From contig SKCR01051199.1 in assembly GCA_019454045.1 (NCBI GenBank), positions 248,001 through 312,000 of the forward strand: a stretch of DNA of 64,000 nt, in the 5' to 3' direction. The DNA comes from Zanthoxylum bungeanum (lineage: Eukaryota > Streptophyta > Magnoliopsida > Sapindales > Rutaceae). The position numbers and the translations under genes are program-made. The notes under the pieces are model-generated. The model worked only from the letters and a program-made list of their open reading frames with translations, was not told the DNA's origin and did not search any database. Positions 11,480 to 24,815 of the stretch are shown piece by piece (the stretch's first letter is position 1; the number at the start of each line of letters is the position of its first letter).

Positions 11480-14400
11480 AATCACTCAAGTGTCATACAT
11501 CTGAACTATGTACGGGTCGCTAAAACTTCTGCGAGAAACAGCTTTCGTCAGCGGATTTGCAATGTTATCATCTGATGCGATTTATTCGATCATCACATCG
11601 CCACGATGTATGATCCGACGAATCAGATGAAACAGTTGAAGTACATACTTGGATCGTTGATGAGACCATTAATTCTTTAGCCTGTGTTGTAGCCTAGCTA
11701 AGCCGCTAACAGAACTACTCCTAATCTAATTAGGAATTTTACAGATCCAAAATTGCTTCTTTTGCTGCCTCAGCTGCAGCAATATTCCACTTTTGTTGTT
11801 TATTCGGTAACAATAGCTTGCTTGGAAGATTTCCAGCTCATTGTTCCGTTATTCAAACTATATAGTACCCTTATTACGACTTATAGTCGTTTTTTTCGGT
11901 TTGGAAACTTGCAGCGGTGAACCCAGTCACTTCTAGTTCTCCTTCTCCATAGCATAAGAAAGCATCTTTAGTTCATCTAAGATACTTAAGGATGTTCTTA
12001 ACATCAATCCAGTGATTATCACTTGGATTGGCCTGATTGTGACTCCTTATGCTCAAAGCATATGAGACATCAGTCACGTACATATATTTCAATGTATAAG
12101 TTCTCGGAGAGTGCCAACAACTTTTAGATCTATCCCAGTAGATCCTTATTCCAAGAATAAAGGTTTTCTCTCCCAAAGTCTACGGAAAATTTTCATGAAA
12201 GCCACGTTTTCACCGATTATATTATGGGAAAGTCATTTCCAAGAAATGATATATCATCATTATATAGGACAATCATTGTCAGTGCGCTCCCACTAACCTT
12301 CTTATATACACAAGAATCATTTTCGTTTTGAATTAAATCATATACCATTATGATTACATCAAAATGATAGTTCCAAGAACGCAATGCTTGCTTCAATCCA
12401 TAAATGGATTGAATTAACTTGCAAACCTTGTTTGCTTGTTTTGGTACGACAAAACCGTCAGGATGTTGTAAACATCCTCCAAAAGGTTTCCGTTTAAGGA
12501 AAGCGGTTTTGATGTTCAGCTGCCATATTTCATAAATGAAACATGCAGCATTAGCAAGCATTATCCAAATGGATTTAATCACGGCAACAGTTAAAAGTTT
12601 TCGTCGTAATCGACACTGTGTTGATGACGATACCTTTTATGTACAATCCTAGCTGTGTAAATTTGTTTGTTGTCATCCATGTATGTCTTCCTTGAAGACT
12701 CATTTAGTACCAATAGGCACAATGCCTTCCGGTACAACAACCAGTGTCCAAACTTGGTTGGTATACATAGAATCCATTTCGGATTTCATGGCACTTTGTC
12801 ATAATAGGGAGTCAATACCTTGTATCACTTCCTCATACGTAGCCAGTTCGTATTCCTCAATAAGATTGACATCTTCATGAGGTGAGATCAGAAACCCATA
12901 CCTCCCAGTTTGTTTTCTGACTCTCTCCGACTTACGCGGTTCATGTGTATTCGAAGATTATTGGTACAATTTCATCCCTGATGAACTGTTTGTGTTACGT
13001 TAAGGAATCGGTGCTTAGAATAGTATTACTTCAATTTTCATCGAGTTTTACTTTCCTCACACTTACCACTGGTTATAGGTATTCCTCTTAGGAAAACTGC
13101 ATGGAGAGCAACAACTACATTGTTCTCTTGTGAGTTGTATAAGTACTATACTTTGGTTTCCCGAGGATAACCTACAAATAGGCACTTATCTGATTTGGGT
13201 TCTAGTTTGGTATTATCCAAACATATGCCCAGCATTCCCAAATCTTCAGGAATGAGAAAATCCAGTTTCTTTCCTGTTCATATCTAATATGAAATTTGTC
13301 TAACAGATTTTTATGGAACCTTATTCAAAATAAGTATTGCACTATTTAATATGTATCTCTAGAAGGAAAATGGTAGCTCAGAGCGACTCATCATTAACTT
13401 TATCATGTCCAATAAAATTCGGTTTCTCCGTTTGGACACACCGCTAAATTGAGGTGTTCCGGGAGGAGTCCACTATGAAAGAATACCATACTCTTTCAAA
13501 TAGTCGAGAAACTTATTGCTTAAGTATTTTCCACCACGGTCTAACCGTGACGGTTTAATACTTTAGCCAGTCTGTCCGTCTACTTCGAGTTGAAACTCTA
13601 AAAGTTTCTGAATTGTGTTTCATAAGATACACATAACCATAACGCGATGCCACATCCGTAAAGGTTACGAAGTATTCATATCCACCTCTAGCCTAGCTAG
13701 ATATGGGCCCACTCACGTCACTATGAACGAGGGCTAACAGATCGGTGACACTTACACTTTTACCAAGTAAAAGATGTTTTAGGCATTTTGCCTAATAAAC
13801 TAGATTCGTAGACATCATTTGATTAGAATCAAATATGCCCTAGTATCCACTCTTCGAAAGTGTGGATATACGATTCTTGTTAATGTGTCCCAGACAACAA
13901 TGCCACTTATAAGTCTCAACTGATTTATTTAGTTTGAGCTATTTGTTTGTCATGTCATACATATGAGATTCATTTATATTCTAAATATAAATATTGTTAT
14001 TCACATCTAATGTGCTTATCTCAATATCATCTTTATAAAATAAAACATTTAGTGTTCTAGAATATAAAGGTATACCTGCAACGGGTTAAACTTAGATATA
14101 GAGATAATGTTTCTAGTCAAACTAGGTACATTATAACAGTTTCCTAATTTAAGTACATACCCAAATGGTAGTTCCTAAACTTAGGTTTCTATGGTTAAAA
14201 CAGCGACTCTTGTCCCGTTTCCGACTCGCAGGTAAATCTCAACTGAAGTCAGTCTCCTGCTCATCAGCAGATCCCGCACATCAGTACATATTTATGTACC
14301 ACATCTAGTATCAAAAATCCAATTTTGAAACTAATAGTGAACATGTTTATGACAAACATACTTGAAGCTGTAGACTTACCCCGTCTTCACTTCCTTCATG

Positions 14401-15300
14401 TCTGCCTTAGGTAGACATCTTGGGATATGTCATTTATCTTCCCAGAAGACTATGATGATTTTGCATTTACCCCTTTTAGAAGCTCTGGCTCCGCCTCCTA
14501 GAGCATAGCCATCAACTCTCCAAGAGTTTTCTTTTGGTTCATAATGAACCTGCCCCAGCTTTCGGGTAGAGACTATAAGATCAAATCTTTGGTAGTCTCG
14601 GCCACGTAGGTAATGCCCAGCTAACCTAGCTGATCGATGTTAGTAATCATCTGCGACACCTAGTGCTCAACAGATGTATCCTCTGACATATGCGAGCGAA
14701 AGAGCTTCTTTTGCAATTTGTACTTCTAAGATCTAAAAATAGATCTATAAATATCTTCAATTTCATCATCATGGTACAAGGATCTCATCCTTAATTTTGA
14801 CGAAGGAATTAAGAGTCATTGCGGTAAGCTTAACGGATTGAGCACTAAAGTTATCATCACCATGAGTCTTCCAAAACTCATGCTCCACTATTTGCTCAAC
14901 TCCGGGCTCAGGCCCGAGATGTCACTCTATCAAATAAAGTAACTTCTCGACTCCCATGACTATCCTGAGGTTCTATTCCCAATTTGAAAATTAAAGTCGT
15001 TTAAAGACATTTTCACCTAGGATTATGTTCTAAACGCTAATCTTTCAGTTATCTTGATTCCAATAGTCCAACTATCCAATCAACGATTTCGGGTACAATC
15101 GAATATAATGATTACTATAGTCTATATATAATCAACTACTATTTGATTGGTTAAATTCAAATATATTTGATTACTATAATCGAATTACATAATCAACTAT
15201 AAATGAAATAGTTTGAATACAGTCCAACTGTTTAATTTAAAACAACAATAAAATATTAGTCCAACTAATATATTTATTTTTAATGACGAAAAATTGAAAT
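11480..15300 (-). pseudogene. decayed Copia gag-pol
   Basis: Read from right to left. Gag and zinc-knuckle remnants lie in about 14400-15300. The protease/pre-integrase join (LTSVEIYLRVGNGT) is near 14220. Integrase runs from about 13730 (RGGYEYFVTFTD) to 13330, with LDRGGKYLSNKF near 13540 and PPGTPQFSGVSKRRN near 13450. Reverse transcriptase is at 12217-12582, including IYGLKQALRSWNYHF. Its catalytic YVDD reads YNDD, so it would be dead even if the frame were mended. An RNase H segment (SYALSIRSHNQANP) is at 11973-12176 and the RNase H tail (EVTGFTAASFQT) near 11920, continuing to about 11500. Stops and frameshifts are spread throughout. Confidence 0.85.
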
Positions 15301-15443
15301 GAGCGTGTATTGGCAAGTATCTAAACGAAATTGCAAATTTAATACTTGCCTCCCACTATTTTTCGGCGAGCCTCTAACCCTCTGTTGAGTACTCGGGAAA
15401 CCTAGTTTCCTAGTGGGCTAGGATCCCGTTAAATAACACACAA

Positions 15444-15824
15444 CCTTGACTTTGGCCAACAAGTTGTATGATATTTAACTAGGTAGATCTCTAAGATCAA
15501 TTGGATCTCATCCAATTCCTAGATCCAGTAGGTGGACATCCAAGTCTGAAACATATATCTAATATATGCCAATATATCTGATATATTCCCTAACTTTTTT
15601 TCCTCTGAATCAACTAAGCCTTGGCTTTGGCACAACAAGCTTAATGATTCCAGTTAAGCGGGACCCATTGACTTTGGAAAGCTTCGTAATCGATGTTGAT
15701 GGACAAGAAGTGATCTTGACTTTGGCCAACAAATCACAACTTGGACAAGACATACGATATGGAACAAAGCCTTCATGATACAAACACATCCGCGATGGAT
15801 AAAGGTCTTGACTTTGGCCAACAA
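15444..15824 (-). repeat. dispersed CTTGACTTTGGCCAACAA motif in the element leader
   Basis: The plus-strand word CTTGACTTTGGCCAACAA or a close variant occurs at 15444-15463, 15619-15640 (CTTGGCTTTGGCACAACAA), 15667-15680 (shortened), 15713-15732 and 15805-15824, spaced about 40-175 bp. It lies in the untranslated leader between PBS and gag. Confidence 0.7.
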
Positions 15825-17334
15825 TCCAGTGTCAATCTTGGATCTTGAGAGAGAATCACTCAATGGAAGGAAAACGATTATATTTCGCGTAATTGGCAAC
15901 CAATTAATTATCTTTGATTAGGTCTCATCATACAACCTTAAGCATGCATTCTAAAAGCATAATAAGGCGCGATAAATAAATTAATAATGATATGCGGATG
16001 GATATATAATACAATTGTTCCTAGAACAAATCTCTCTCTTTCCTCTCTCCCGCTAGCACAAATCTTACTTCTACCCATTTACATAACACTTCTAAAGAAA
16101 CCTCATTTACATTGAGGGGAATAGGTGAGAAGAGAAATACAAAGAGTCAAGAGGTAATAGGCTGGACACGCAAGTCCAATTTAATAAATTCTAAATTTAT
16201 TACAATAATTTCCAAAATTGCCCTCACCCATCTAATATCCATCCGATATACATTATTCATACATCACATCCATGTATTCACACAAAGCATGTTATCAATC
16301 AATCTAATCCAATTAATTAATCTTTGATTAATGACCATCCAATGTTCAAACAACGATTTGATTTGCGCGAGTCCAACTCGTTTAAGAATAAGTACTCAAA
16401 GTACGTATTCTTGAATTATATCAAACTACAATATTAAATCCAATTTAATTTGTATTCAATACTAATTCTTTATTTAATTCCAAATTAAATAATTACACTT
16501 TATTAATGAGCCTTTGCGACTTAGATTCTAAATCTAATCTTAACTGGTCTCAAAGCTCAATTAACATCCAATGTCAATTTAATTAAAGTCCAATGGGCTT
16601 TCAATTAATTATTTTATAAGGCATGGACTTTGGCAACCAAAAGCCCTTTTCCACAAAATTAGTTTTGGCCCATTAGGCCCAATTAAATTATAAAAGCTCA
16701 ATTATCATATTTGGATTTTATGGAAATGGTTTTAGGCCCAATTGGATCCAACCAATTATCCTAAACCAAACTTGGCCCAACCAAGCTCATTAAGCTCAAA
16801 TACAACATTTTAGCCCAATTCCAAATTAAGCCTAATTAATTATATTCCAATATTCCAAATATTATAATTTAATTAACTAAAGTGTAGAGCCATAATTAAT
16901 TAGTTAAATTAATATTTCCAAAACACCAATTACACTAATTAATCATGTTTTAACTAATCAATTTATGTCCAACACAAATTGAAACAAAATCAATTCATTC
17001 ATGCTTCCATAAGCTCACGGCAATTAGAGATTTTTTATATCAATTTTGATTTCAATCCAATTAAATCACAAACTAATATATCCCATGCATTTTAAACAAA
17101 TCCAATTGTCTAAAATTCAAAAATCACCATAACTTTAAAAGGTTCAAACTCTCGGCCAAGCCTCCAAATTTTGGGAAAATTAATCCAATTAATTTTTCTT
17201 CAAATTGATCATGTATAACTCTAAGTTAACATTATATAAGCATACTCAAACAAAAAATTTGATCAAATCATGCTCAAATCAAAATACCCAAATCAAGATT
17301 AAGAACCCTAAATTCAATTTCATGCTCAATCATG
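15825..17334 (-). other. untranslated leader of the minus-strand Copia element
   Basis: AT-rich sequence between the gag remnant and the PBS with no coding frame. It has many TTAATTAA-type words and GGCCCAATT words near 16660-16820. Nothing else recognised. Confidence 0.6.
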
Positions 17335-17346
17335 GCTCTGATACCA
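17335..17346 (-). other. primer binding site, initiator tRNA-Met
   Basis: Sense-strand TGGTATCAGAGC, one base inside the 5' LTR. This fixes the minus orientation of the element. Confidence 0.93.
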
Positions 17347-17347
17347 T

Positions 17348-19277
17348 TGTTGGGTTTTCTAGGTCAACCAATATCAATTAAGCAAGAAATCATGTGAATA
17401 CAACAAAGTAAGAATGCGGAAAATACTCACTTTGATCGGTTTTGGATGTAGGAGATAACAAAATTCCAAGCCTTTGTGTTGTGCTCCAAGCTCTCCTTTG
17501 ATGTTTGTTGAGCTTCCAAGCTTTATGAATGAGATTCCAAACTCATGGGAAAGGTTTCCCTAACACCTTTGTATGACTTATTGTGTGCTAGCACTTGGAA
17601 ACAAAATGCAACAAATGGCTTCCAAAATTGCCTTGTAACTCTCGACAATGAGAGTAAAAAGAAAAGAGATAGTGGCGGGAATGTGAGAGAGGAAAGGAAG
17701 TGAATGTTGACTTGTAGTTTGATTTCCAAAATCTAAATAATGATATATCAAAAATTTGGTAATAAGTCATTCACTTTTCAAGTTTGAGTGTTTAGTAAGT
17801 CATCACTTACTCACCAAATACCATCACCAAAAAGGCAATTAAAGTGACAAGTGATGTGACTTGTGTGGGCCCCACTTGAATTCAAAATCCGAGTGGGCCC
17901 GCAAACACATCTCGGGCTTGGGTTCGCTAATTCCGAATTAACGAATTTTCGTTGCGACGTAATTAAATCAAATTTAATTAAATAATTATGCCTAGCAAAA
18001 TTACTATTCACGTCGCTCGCGAATTAATTCTAAATTAATTCGTTCACCCAATTAAAATCTAATTTTAATTCCATTATGAAATCTAATTTCATATAATATA
18101 TCGAATATATTATTTTATCGATTAATTCCAAATTAATCGTTCTCTCTCTTCAAATAGTATTTTATCTCAGATAAAATCTCTCTGTAATTAATCCTAGATT
18201 AATTTTCTCTCTATACTAATTAATCCCAGATTAATTATGTTCGAGTCATACGTCAACGGTGAATCTTCGGGAAGCGACCCATGAGATCCCTAGATATGTT
18301 GGCAGTAAATTCGGTCGTCGGATTATCCGAACACGTGCGTACCCAGTACCACATTCTTACCGATTTACAAGACATAGTCGGCTTCTAGCAAAGCACCGTG
18401 CCTACCCAATTCTCCAGAAATATTCTTTTAAGGAATATGTAATCTATGTCAGGCGTAGTATACGTAGTATTGCGTATTGCGATCCAGTATCGAATGTCAC
18501 ATGCTAGGCTTGGGGCTGGAATTGTGTCTGCCCCGTACGAAGCATATATCGGATCTCTGGTAACTAGTCTCTATAATCGGATAATCATGACCTAGTCATA
18601 TTATCCCGATGACTGCAGTACTAAAGAGTACTAGTTCTGTATCCTGCGTGATCATCATCTCCATATAACTGGAGTGATACTTCCATCTTGACATCACACC
18701 CAATACACTAAGATTCTCAGTATACCCAGAAGAGGCGTACACAGAACTTGTTAAAGCCTCGGACGACCAAAACCAAAGTATACTGATTGTCGCAAGTATT
18801 AGCGATGCAGGTCTCAGGTTAAGACCAAATACACATACCCTAATTCGGACTCCCATAGACACATAGTCATACTACCAATGGGATTCCGAGGGGTCTATCC
18901 AGAGCGAAGCTGTTTCCGTACCATCGGTAAACACAACCTCCTATCACACTTGCATAAGTATCCAATACTTAAATATATGAGAACTATGTCGTTATGCTCC
19001 CACAACACGCACAAGTGCAATACTAGTCTATTCCGCATTATCGATGTCCAGTCTATAATACTACGACTATGGATATTTAATGACTAAACCTTAATGGATT
19101 AATACTGTCTCATATCTTATTAATCCGGAACTAATCATATGAACTTTTATCATTTATATATCCCGGTAATCCAATTACAAATGATAAATGAGCAATTTCA
19201 TTTGTCACATAGTTAATTTGTACAACAACATCATGTTCTGTACAAATAGTGATGTTATGGGTCATAATTGTCCAACA
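17348..19277 (-). repeat. 5' LTR of the minus-strand Copia element
   Basis: 1930 bp, right copy on the plus strand; begins TGTTGGGTTTTCTAGG and ends TGTCCAACA. It is collinear with 9520-11457 apart from scattered substitutions and small indels, for example loss of a repeated AACGAATT unit near 17940. Confidence 0.93.
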
Positions 19278-19297
19278 AAAGATTGACAAGTTAGCAC

Positions 19298-19472
19298 AAA
19301 TATATAAATCCTAAAATTTTATTTACTAATCGATCCAAAGATTATAAAATATATCACATTTGGATATACGATTGAAACATGTGACAAAAATAGGTGAATA
19401 TTTCCTACACTTTTGATACAATTTACAATCTTTGGATGAACTGATAAATAAAATTTTAGAATTTATGTATTT
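19298..19472. mobile_element. MITE with 46-bp inverted ends
   Basis: The first 46 bases (from AAATATATAAATCCTAAAAT) are the near-perfect reverse complement of the last 46 (ending TTTATGTATTT), so the 175-bp unit can fold almost end to end. It has no coding capacity. The flanks show no clear target duplication, so the superfamily is not assigned. Confidence 0.7.
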
Positions 19473-19560
19473 TTAATAACATGATTTAAATAAAACATTA
19501 AATAACAAAATAAAGGGGCTTGATGTTTGGATTTTATAATTTACCCCACCACTTCTAGCA

Positions 19561-19581
19561 GAGAGAGAGAGAGAGAGAGAG
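19561..19581. repeat. (GA)n microsatellite
   Basis: About ten GA units. The region from here to the RFNR stop codon at 20005 holds no other feature I recognise apart from the likely 3' UTR of RFNR. Confidence 0.9.
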
Positions 19582-20004
19582 GTGCCTAGGGACCATCACT
19601 AGGGCCATGAACAAAATGTCATTTTCATTTATTTTGCACTTCTCGCCATCTCAATGAACTTCAAATTTCATTCAAGTCTCAAGAAAGCATTTGAAACCAC
19701 CCCTTACACAAAATACAGTGTAGGGTTCCTACTTTATTGTTCTCAAAAAAGCGTAGTTTCTCCTCCAAAAACGACTTCTCCAGTAGGAGAACGCATTAGC
19801 TAAACTAGTAGGCCTTTAACTGATCCCCAAGATCATACTATTATTTGATCATACAGAAATGGTAACAGCAATCAAGTTCATCGATAGTCCACATATAATT
19901 TAAGAAAATAATCGCTGGCTACCCGAAAAAAAAAAATGTTACCTAAAAGGAGGGGACCGTTGCATGGTTTTTTGGTACAATTGAGGATCATAATTAATGA
20001 AAAA

Positions 20005-23000
20005 TCAATAGACTTCTACATGCCACTGCTTGTTCTTCTTCAGCTGCGAAAGCTTCTTCTCCCAGCTTTCTCCTCTCTGTTCTGCAACTCTCTTCAGTGT
20101 TTCCTGGATCCCTGGCATCATTCCCTTTAGCCCACAGAAGTATATATGGGCTCCGCCATCCAATAGTTTGAAGATTTCGTCGCTGTATTCCTCGATCTTA
20201 TCCTGAACATACATCTTGCCTCCACTCTTGTTCTTTTGCTCTCTGCTGAGTGCTTTGTCATAGCGGAAGTGATCTGGGAAGTCCTGAAGATACTTGGTGA
20301 ATTCATCATCGTAAAGGAGACTGTCTGAGTTGGCCACCCCGAGGAAAAGCCATGCAAGGCCGCCAAACTTGTATATGGGAACAGATTCCATGAACATGCG
20401 ACGGAGATAGCCTCTGAAAGGTGCTATTCCAGTGCCGGTAGCAATCATTATGTGTGTAGCATTGGGATTGTCTTCAGGTAAAAGCATAATTTTACCAGAG
20501 GGTCCTACCAAAATGTAATAGGGCAGTTAATTTTGGTGTAAACCAACAATTACCGAGTCGTGTGTAAAATAATAGATGGCAATTGCAAAGAAACATTCAA
20601 ACTCGGTAATCCAAACTATCAAAAAGGAAAAATCACAGTTAGCTTATCATAATGAGCTCCAACCAACTGTAGAACTGAAAGAACAAAGAACCATGACACT
20701 GAGAACATAAGCAATTCAGTTACATCTAGTCATATTATCAATGTTCATAAACAGTAACCAACTTGATACAACCATCAATAAATTCCTGAAAAGAAAAGGA
20801 AGCAAAAATACAACTCAGACGAACAAAACCATAAGAATAGCTTATGAAATTAGTGCTAAATCCGAGTGAGGGGATGGTAAGAGTCGTAAGACATAGTATA
20901 GGAATAGCAGGCTATGGCATTTTAATCCATGATAAATTAATAAATAAAAACCAACAGAACATCCCAAAAATCTAGTTTTAATAATTGGAACTCTCGTGGA
21001 CATGAAAGGAACAAGTTGTGGGCATAGTTGACTTAATAGGAAAAGTCGAAGACAGGAAGCAAGAGAGAAGGAAGTTATATTGTACTTGCAAGTCAACATC
21101 TAACAAGGAAATGAATAAAATAAAATAAAAAATGTAACTTTCGATATTATCCCTCCTCTACTAGTCATCAAACGGTGACAATTTGGCAGCATGCGATAAA
21201 TACAAATTCTAGAAGTTCTAGAAAAGATCATTAAAGAGCAGATAATGATCCAGTCAAGAGTATACAACAATTAAAAAATGGGAAATTATTATTTTTCCAC
21301 CTAAATAGCGTAAATTCATTTTGCCCACAAAACTTTGAAATCGTTTTTCCACCTGCGATTTATCAGGTGGAAAACGAATAATTTTTCATTTATCAGGTGT
21401 AAAAGTGAACAAAATTGAAACTGCAAGTGGTAAAGGGAACGATTTCAAAGTTTTGTAGACTCAGCTACTCATAGAATAAATACCCATCACCAATTTCCCA
21501 CTTACCAATCTATCCTAACAAGTTGTATCAAAAATTATTCACATGAAAACTCATCATTAACCACTAACTCAATCAAATTAATATATTCATATATAAGTAG
21601 CCATTTTAAACTATCAGAACAAATCTATGGACAATGCTATTCCAAATCAATTGGGTTGTTTGTTAATAATAAGAAGACTAAATCAAGCTGATGGAATAAC
21701 ATTTCAATAAGCAACAAACACAAACATCAAAAGTGCATACAGTTTGGCTGTTCTTATGTATATTCCATAAAATTAATAGGATTCTACCTGTGATTAGAAC
21801 TTTGTCTCCAGGCTTTGAGTTGCATAGGAAATTGCTGCATATACCATTCTTCGAAGGATCCTCTTTTCCAGTCTCAGGGTCATAATACACAGCACGACGA
21901 ACGCAAAGACTGGCTGTCTTGCCATCAAAGGAGTCTCCATACCTAGTTGATGCAATTGAATAAAGACGAACATTGTGGGGAGCCCCAGGCTTCTTTGGGT
22001 TTTCACCCTGTTAAGCAAAAGAACCTTGAATGAGATGTTTACAAATACATTAATTTACACATAAATCATAACTAATAATGACAAGACAAAAGAATGAAAA
22101 CTTAAAATGAAAGTGCACAATGAAGGAATGAAGGTTGTGAGCCACTATTTAACCTGACTAGACATTGCATGTAGATTAATCAGCAAAATTATCAACAAAA
22201 GTATGATGTTGACATTCTCAGCAATTAATTAAAAAAAAACTGTTGATTAGTAACAATGCCCACTAGGGGAGAAAATGACTGCCTTTTGGTCCAATATTCT
22301 TCTATATGTGAATGTTCAATATACAACTACAGATTAAGAAATTCTGAATAATGAAAATGTTCAATATACAACTACAGATTAAGAAATTCTGAATAATGAA
22401 ATAACTTACAGGAGGGATAACTCCATAACTCTGTCCTTCCCAGTAGGGGACATTTCCACCATGGTCAATAACTATATGGCACGTCTCTCCTGGAGCTTTT
22501 GGGCCGACAAGTCTCTCAACAGAAACAATAGTTGCTGTGTAAGGTTCCTTGGGCTTGTATAAATTTAGTGGGGGCTCACTTGCCTCTTCCAGTTCCAATG
22601 GTGAAACTGAAACCTTGGACTTGCTTGCTTGTTGCACTGACATGCATACTACAGAACGGTTTCTCAACTGTGAATTTCTTGATTTCATGTCCAGAGATAA
22701 CACAGGAGCCCATGATTTTTCACCCAATCTTAAATTTTGTGTCTACAACAACAAAACAAAGATAGTCACCTTCACATTTGATTCATTGAAGATAGCATAT
22801 AGGAGATCGAATGTTCATTTCACTTGCATGACACAGCTTTAGCGCACGAATTGCACAGATAATTCAAAAATAAAAAATAAAAAATGGCACCACATCAAAG
22901 CTTCTTACTCAATTTTATCAAGTTGGATAACTATTCAAGACACTCTAGTAAAAACACAATTGGACCATCCACGTCCCAATGACATAATAAAATGAAAAGG

Positions 23001-23851
23001 ACAGAGAGGGTAGATCATTCGGTAGTACAATACTCGTATAGTTGATAACAAAAAGATCTATTCAGATAGGATTTCCATATTGGCAACAGTACGGTTGGCA
23101 ACTAATATGTGCAAGACGTTGATATGCAGATGCCTATTAGATAATTATCTAAACAGAAAGAGAAGTCACAAGCACTTAAAAGACTGTGAACTACAAAAGA
23201 GGATTTACTTGCCACCAAAACACCCAGATCCAATTGCAATCAATATTATTCGAAAAGCTAATACCAACATCTCAACATAACATATAGTCATATACACCCC
23301 CAAAATCCAGAGAAAAATAAAAAAATACATAGCATCTCATAGAAAACCGAAATTAGATGCCCAACACAGGCATACATGACACTTGATATAGATCACGCGA
23401 AACTTGACACAATTCGAATGAAAGAGCATTACAAGTTTGATCTAACACGAAGCACAGCACAACGAATTCAAGAAAGATAAAACATGAAAGAAAAAACAAG
23501 CAGTAATATGTTCCTAAAACAAAAATCAAAGAAGATAAATTTTGCATTGACTTGGTAAAAATAGCAGCCTAATATCTTAACTTAATCCAATAAAAAAAAG
23601 ATAGCAAATTAATTAATTACCTTAAACAAAGAATTACTCCTGAGAGTAGAATCAGTCCCAACGGGAACAGCCACCGCAACCTGAAAAAAAAAACATTAAA
23701 AATCAGTCAACGCTCTGTTCGGCTGCTAATTAAAAAAAAAATGCAATTTTGCTGAAGCCCAATAGAGCATAACATAAAAAAAGAAATCATTTTATTTTAA
23801 TTTCACGGAGATTAGAGCAGAACAAACCTGAGAGACAGCCAAATGAGCCAT
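20005..23851 (-). CDS. ferredoxin-NADP reductase, root-type, plastid
   Basis: Passes electrons between ferredoxin and NADP(H) in non-green plastids, mainly to supply reduced ferredoxin for nitrite and sulfite assimilation. Exons on the minus strand are 23828-23851, 23621-23680, 22410-22742, 21788-22007 and 20005-20504. All introns are GT-AG and the frame closes to 378 codons plus TGA, the usual length of the Arabidopsis root isozymes. Residues 1 to about 61 look like a transit peptide, ending near [15 protein letters not shown] (153-159) is the FAD-binding motif, GTGIAP (236-241) binds pyrophosphate of NADP, and CGLKGM (from 336) and the C-terminal Tyr378 complete the catalytic site. Root type is chosen over leaf type because of [20 protein letters not shown] and the WHVEVY end. 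No defect seen. Confidence 0.97.
21340..21462. repeat. inverted repeat in the last RFNR intron
   Basis: CACAAAACTTTGAAATCGTT near 21330-21352 is repeated inverted as AACGATTTCAAAGTTTTGT near 21438-21457, with a second inner pair of TTTATCAGGTG words. It is probably a small MITE inside intron 4. The exact edges are uncertain. Confidence 0.5.
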
Positions 23852-24171
23852 GATCGAGAGAGTAGTGAAAGCCAGAGGGGGCTTATGATATAGAGTTTGA
23901 TTCAGTGATGTAATTGAACTGTAGTTGGTGTTTAGCCGAAATTACCCATATCTCCCTCCTTAACAGCTTCGTGTGTCTATTAATTTCCTAAATTAGTATA
24001 AAGCTATTTAAATGTAAATGAATCCAAAAGTATGTTTAGAATAAATATTTTAAGTACTAAATAAGAATTAAACGAAAATAAAATTAACATAAAAATATAT
24101 TATTTTAATGATAAATTAAAAAAAAATTATAACAAATAAACCACATGGGTTCAGTTCAGGCACTAATAATA
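23852..24171 (-). promoter_or_regulatory. 5' region of RFNR
   Basis: Upstream of the RFNR start codon on the minus strand; it must hold the 5' UTR and core promoter. I see no unambiguous TATA box or named element and cannot place the transcription start. Confidence 0.4.
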
Positions 24172-24180
24172 AGTAATAAA

Positions 24181-24535
24181 TAAGGGTGGCGGAAAAACAC
24201 GGGCCTGGTCCGGGGCAAAAAAAAGCCCGGGCTTTTGATCAATTTTGGCCCGGGCCTGACTCGGCCCGGGCCAAAACCAAAATTATATATATATATATAT
24301 ATTTTAAATATGTTTGTATTATTTTTATTTGTTTGTAGTATTTAAATTATTAATTTATCAATGAAACTTGTGATTTATTTGTAAATTGTCTTTGCAAATA
24401 GTGTGAATGTATTTTATATTTATATATTTTTAATTTTTTTAATTTTTTAAATTCGATCCAAAAAAAAAAAGCTCCGGCCCGGCCCGGAAGACACCCGGGC
24501 CGGGCTTTTCCCGGGCCCGGGCCGTTGCCATGTAT
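24181..24535. mobile_element. hAT-like MITE with GGCCCGGG-rich ends
   Basis: A 355-bp unit flanked on both sides by AGTAATAAA (24172-24180 and 24536-24544), consistent with the 8-bp duplication of hAT elements. Both ends are packed with CCCGGGC/GGGCCGGG words. The outer ends (AGGGTGGCGGAAAAACACGG and its counterpart near TTGCCATGTAT) are imperfect inverted repeats. The middle is AT-rich and non-coding. Confidence 0.65.
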
Positions 24536-24815
24536 AGTAATAAAGCCCTTCCAAAGATTGTTAGCGGTGAAGCTTAGGCAAACTCCACATTGGAGAGTCA
24601 AAAATCATCTGCTCTGACTTTACCAGCTGTACGAATATTCATATTTTTGTTAAAATAAAGATAAAATTCCGTGTGAAAGGGATGTATAGGGACCTAAACG
24701 GATAAGGAAATAATTTTCAAAATCATTGATTGAACGGGATGGGTAGAGTATTCACATCTCTGTACTATACCCGGCCCGTTAACATCCATAGTCTCAACAA
24801 CTTAATGCTGTTTAG

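Larger units (their letters stand above)
9520..19277 (-). mobile_element. degenerate Copia LTR retrotransposon with 1.93-kb LTRs
   Basis: The LTRs begin TGTTGGG and end CCAACA on the plus strand. The PBS (17335-17346) sits beside the right LTR and the PPT beside the left, so the element lies on the minus strand. Flanks AAAGT (9515-9519) and AAAGA (19278-19282) are a 5-bp target duplication with one mismatch. LTRs differ by about 5 percent in the stretches I compared. The interior has recognisable gag, integrase, reverse transcriptase and RNase H, all broken by stops and frameshifts. Long LTRs suggest an Angela/TAR-type lineage, not proven. Confidence 0.92.

Noticed and set aside
20127..20366. 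79-codon minus frame inside RFNR exon 5
   Set aside because: Other-frame shadow of the intact FNR coding exon.
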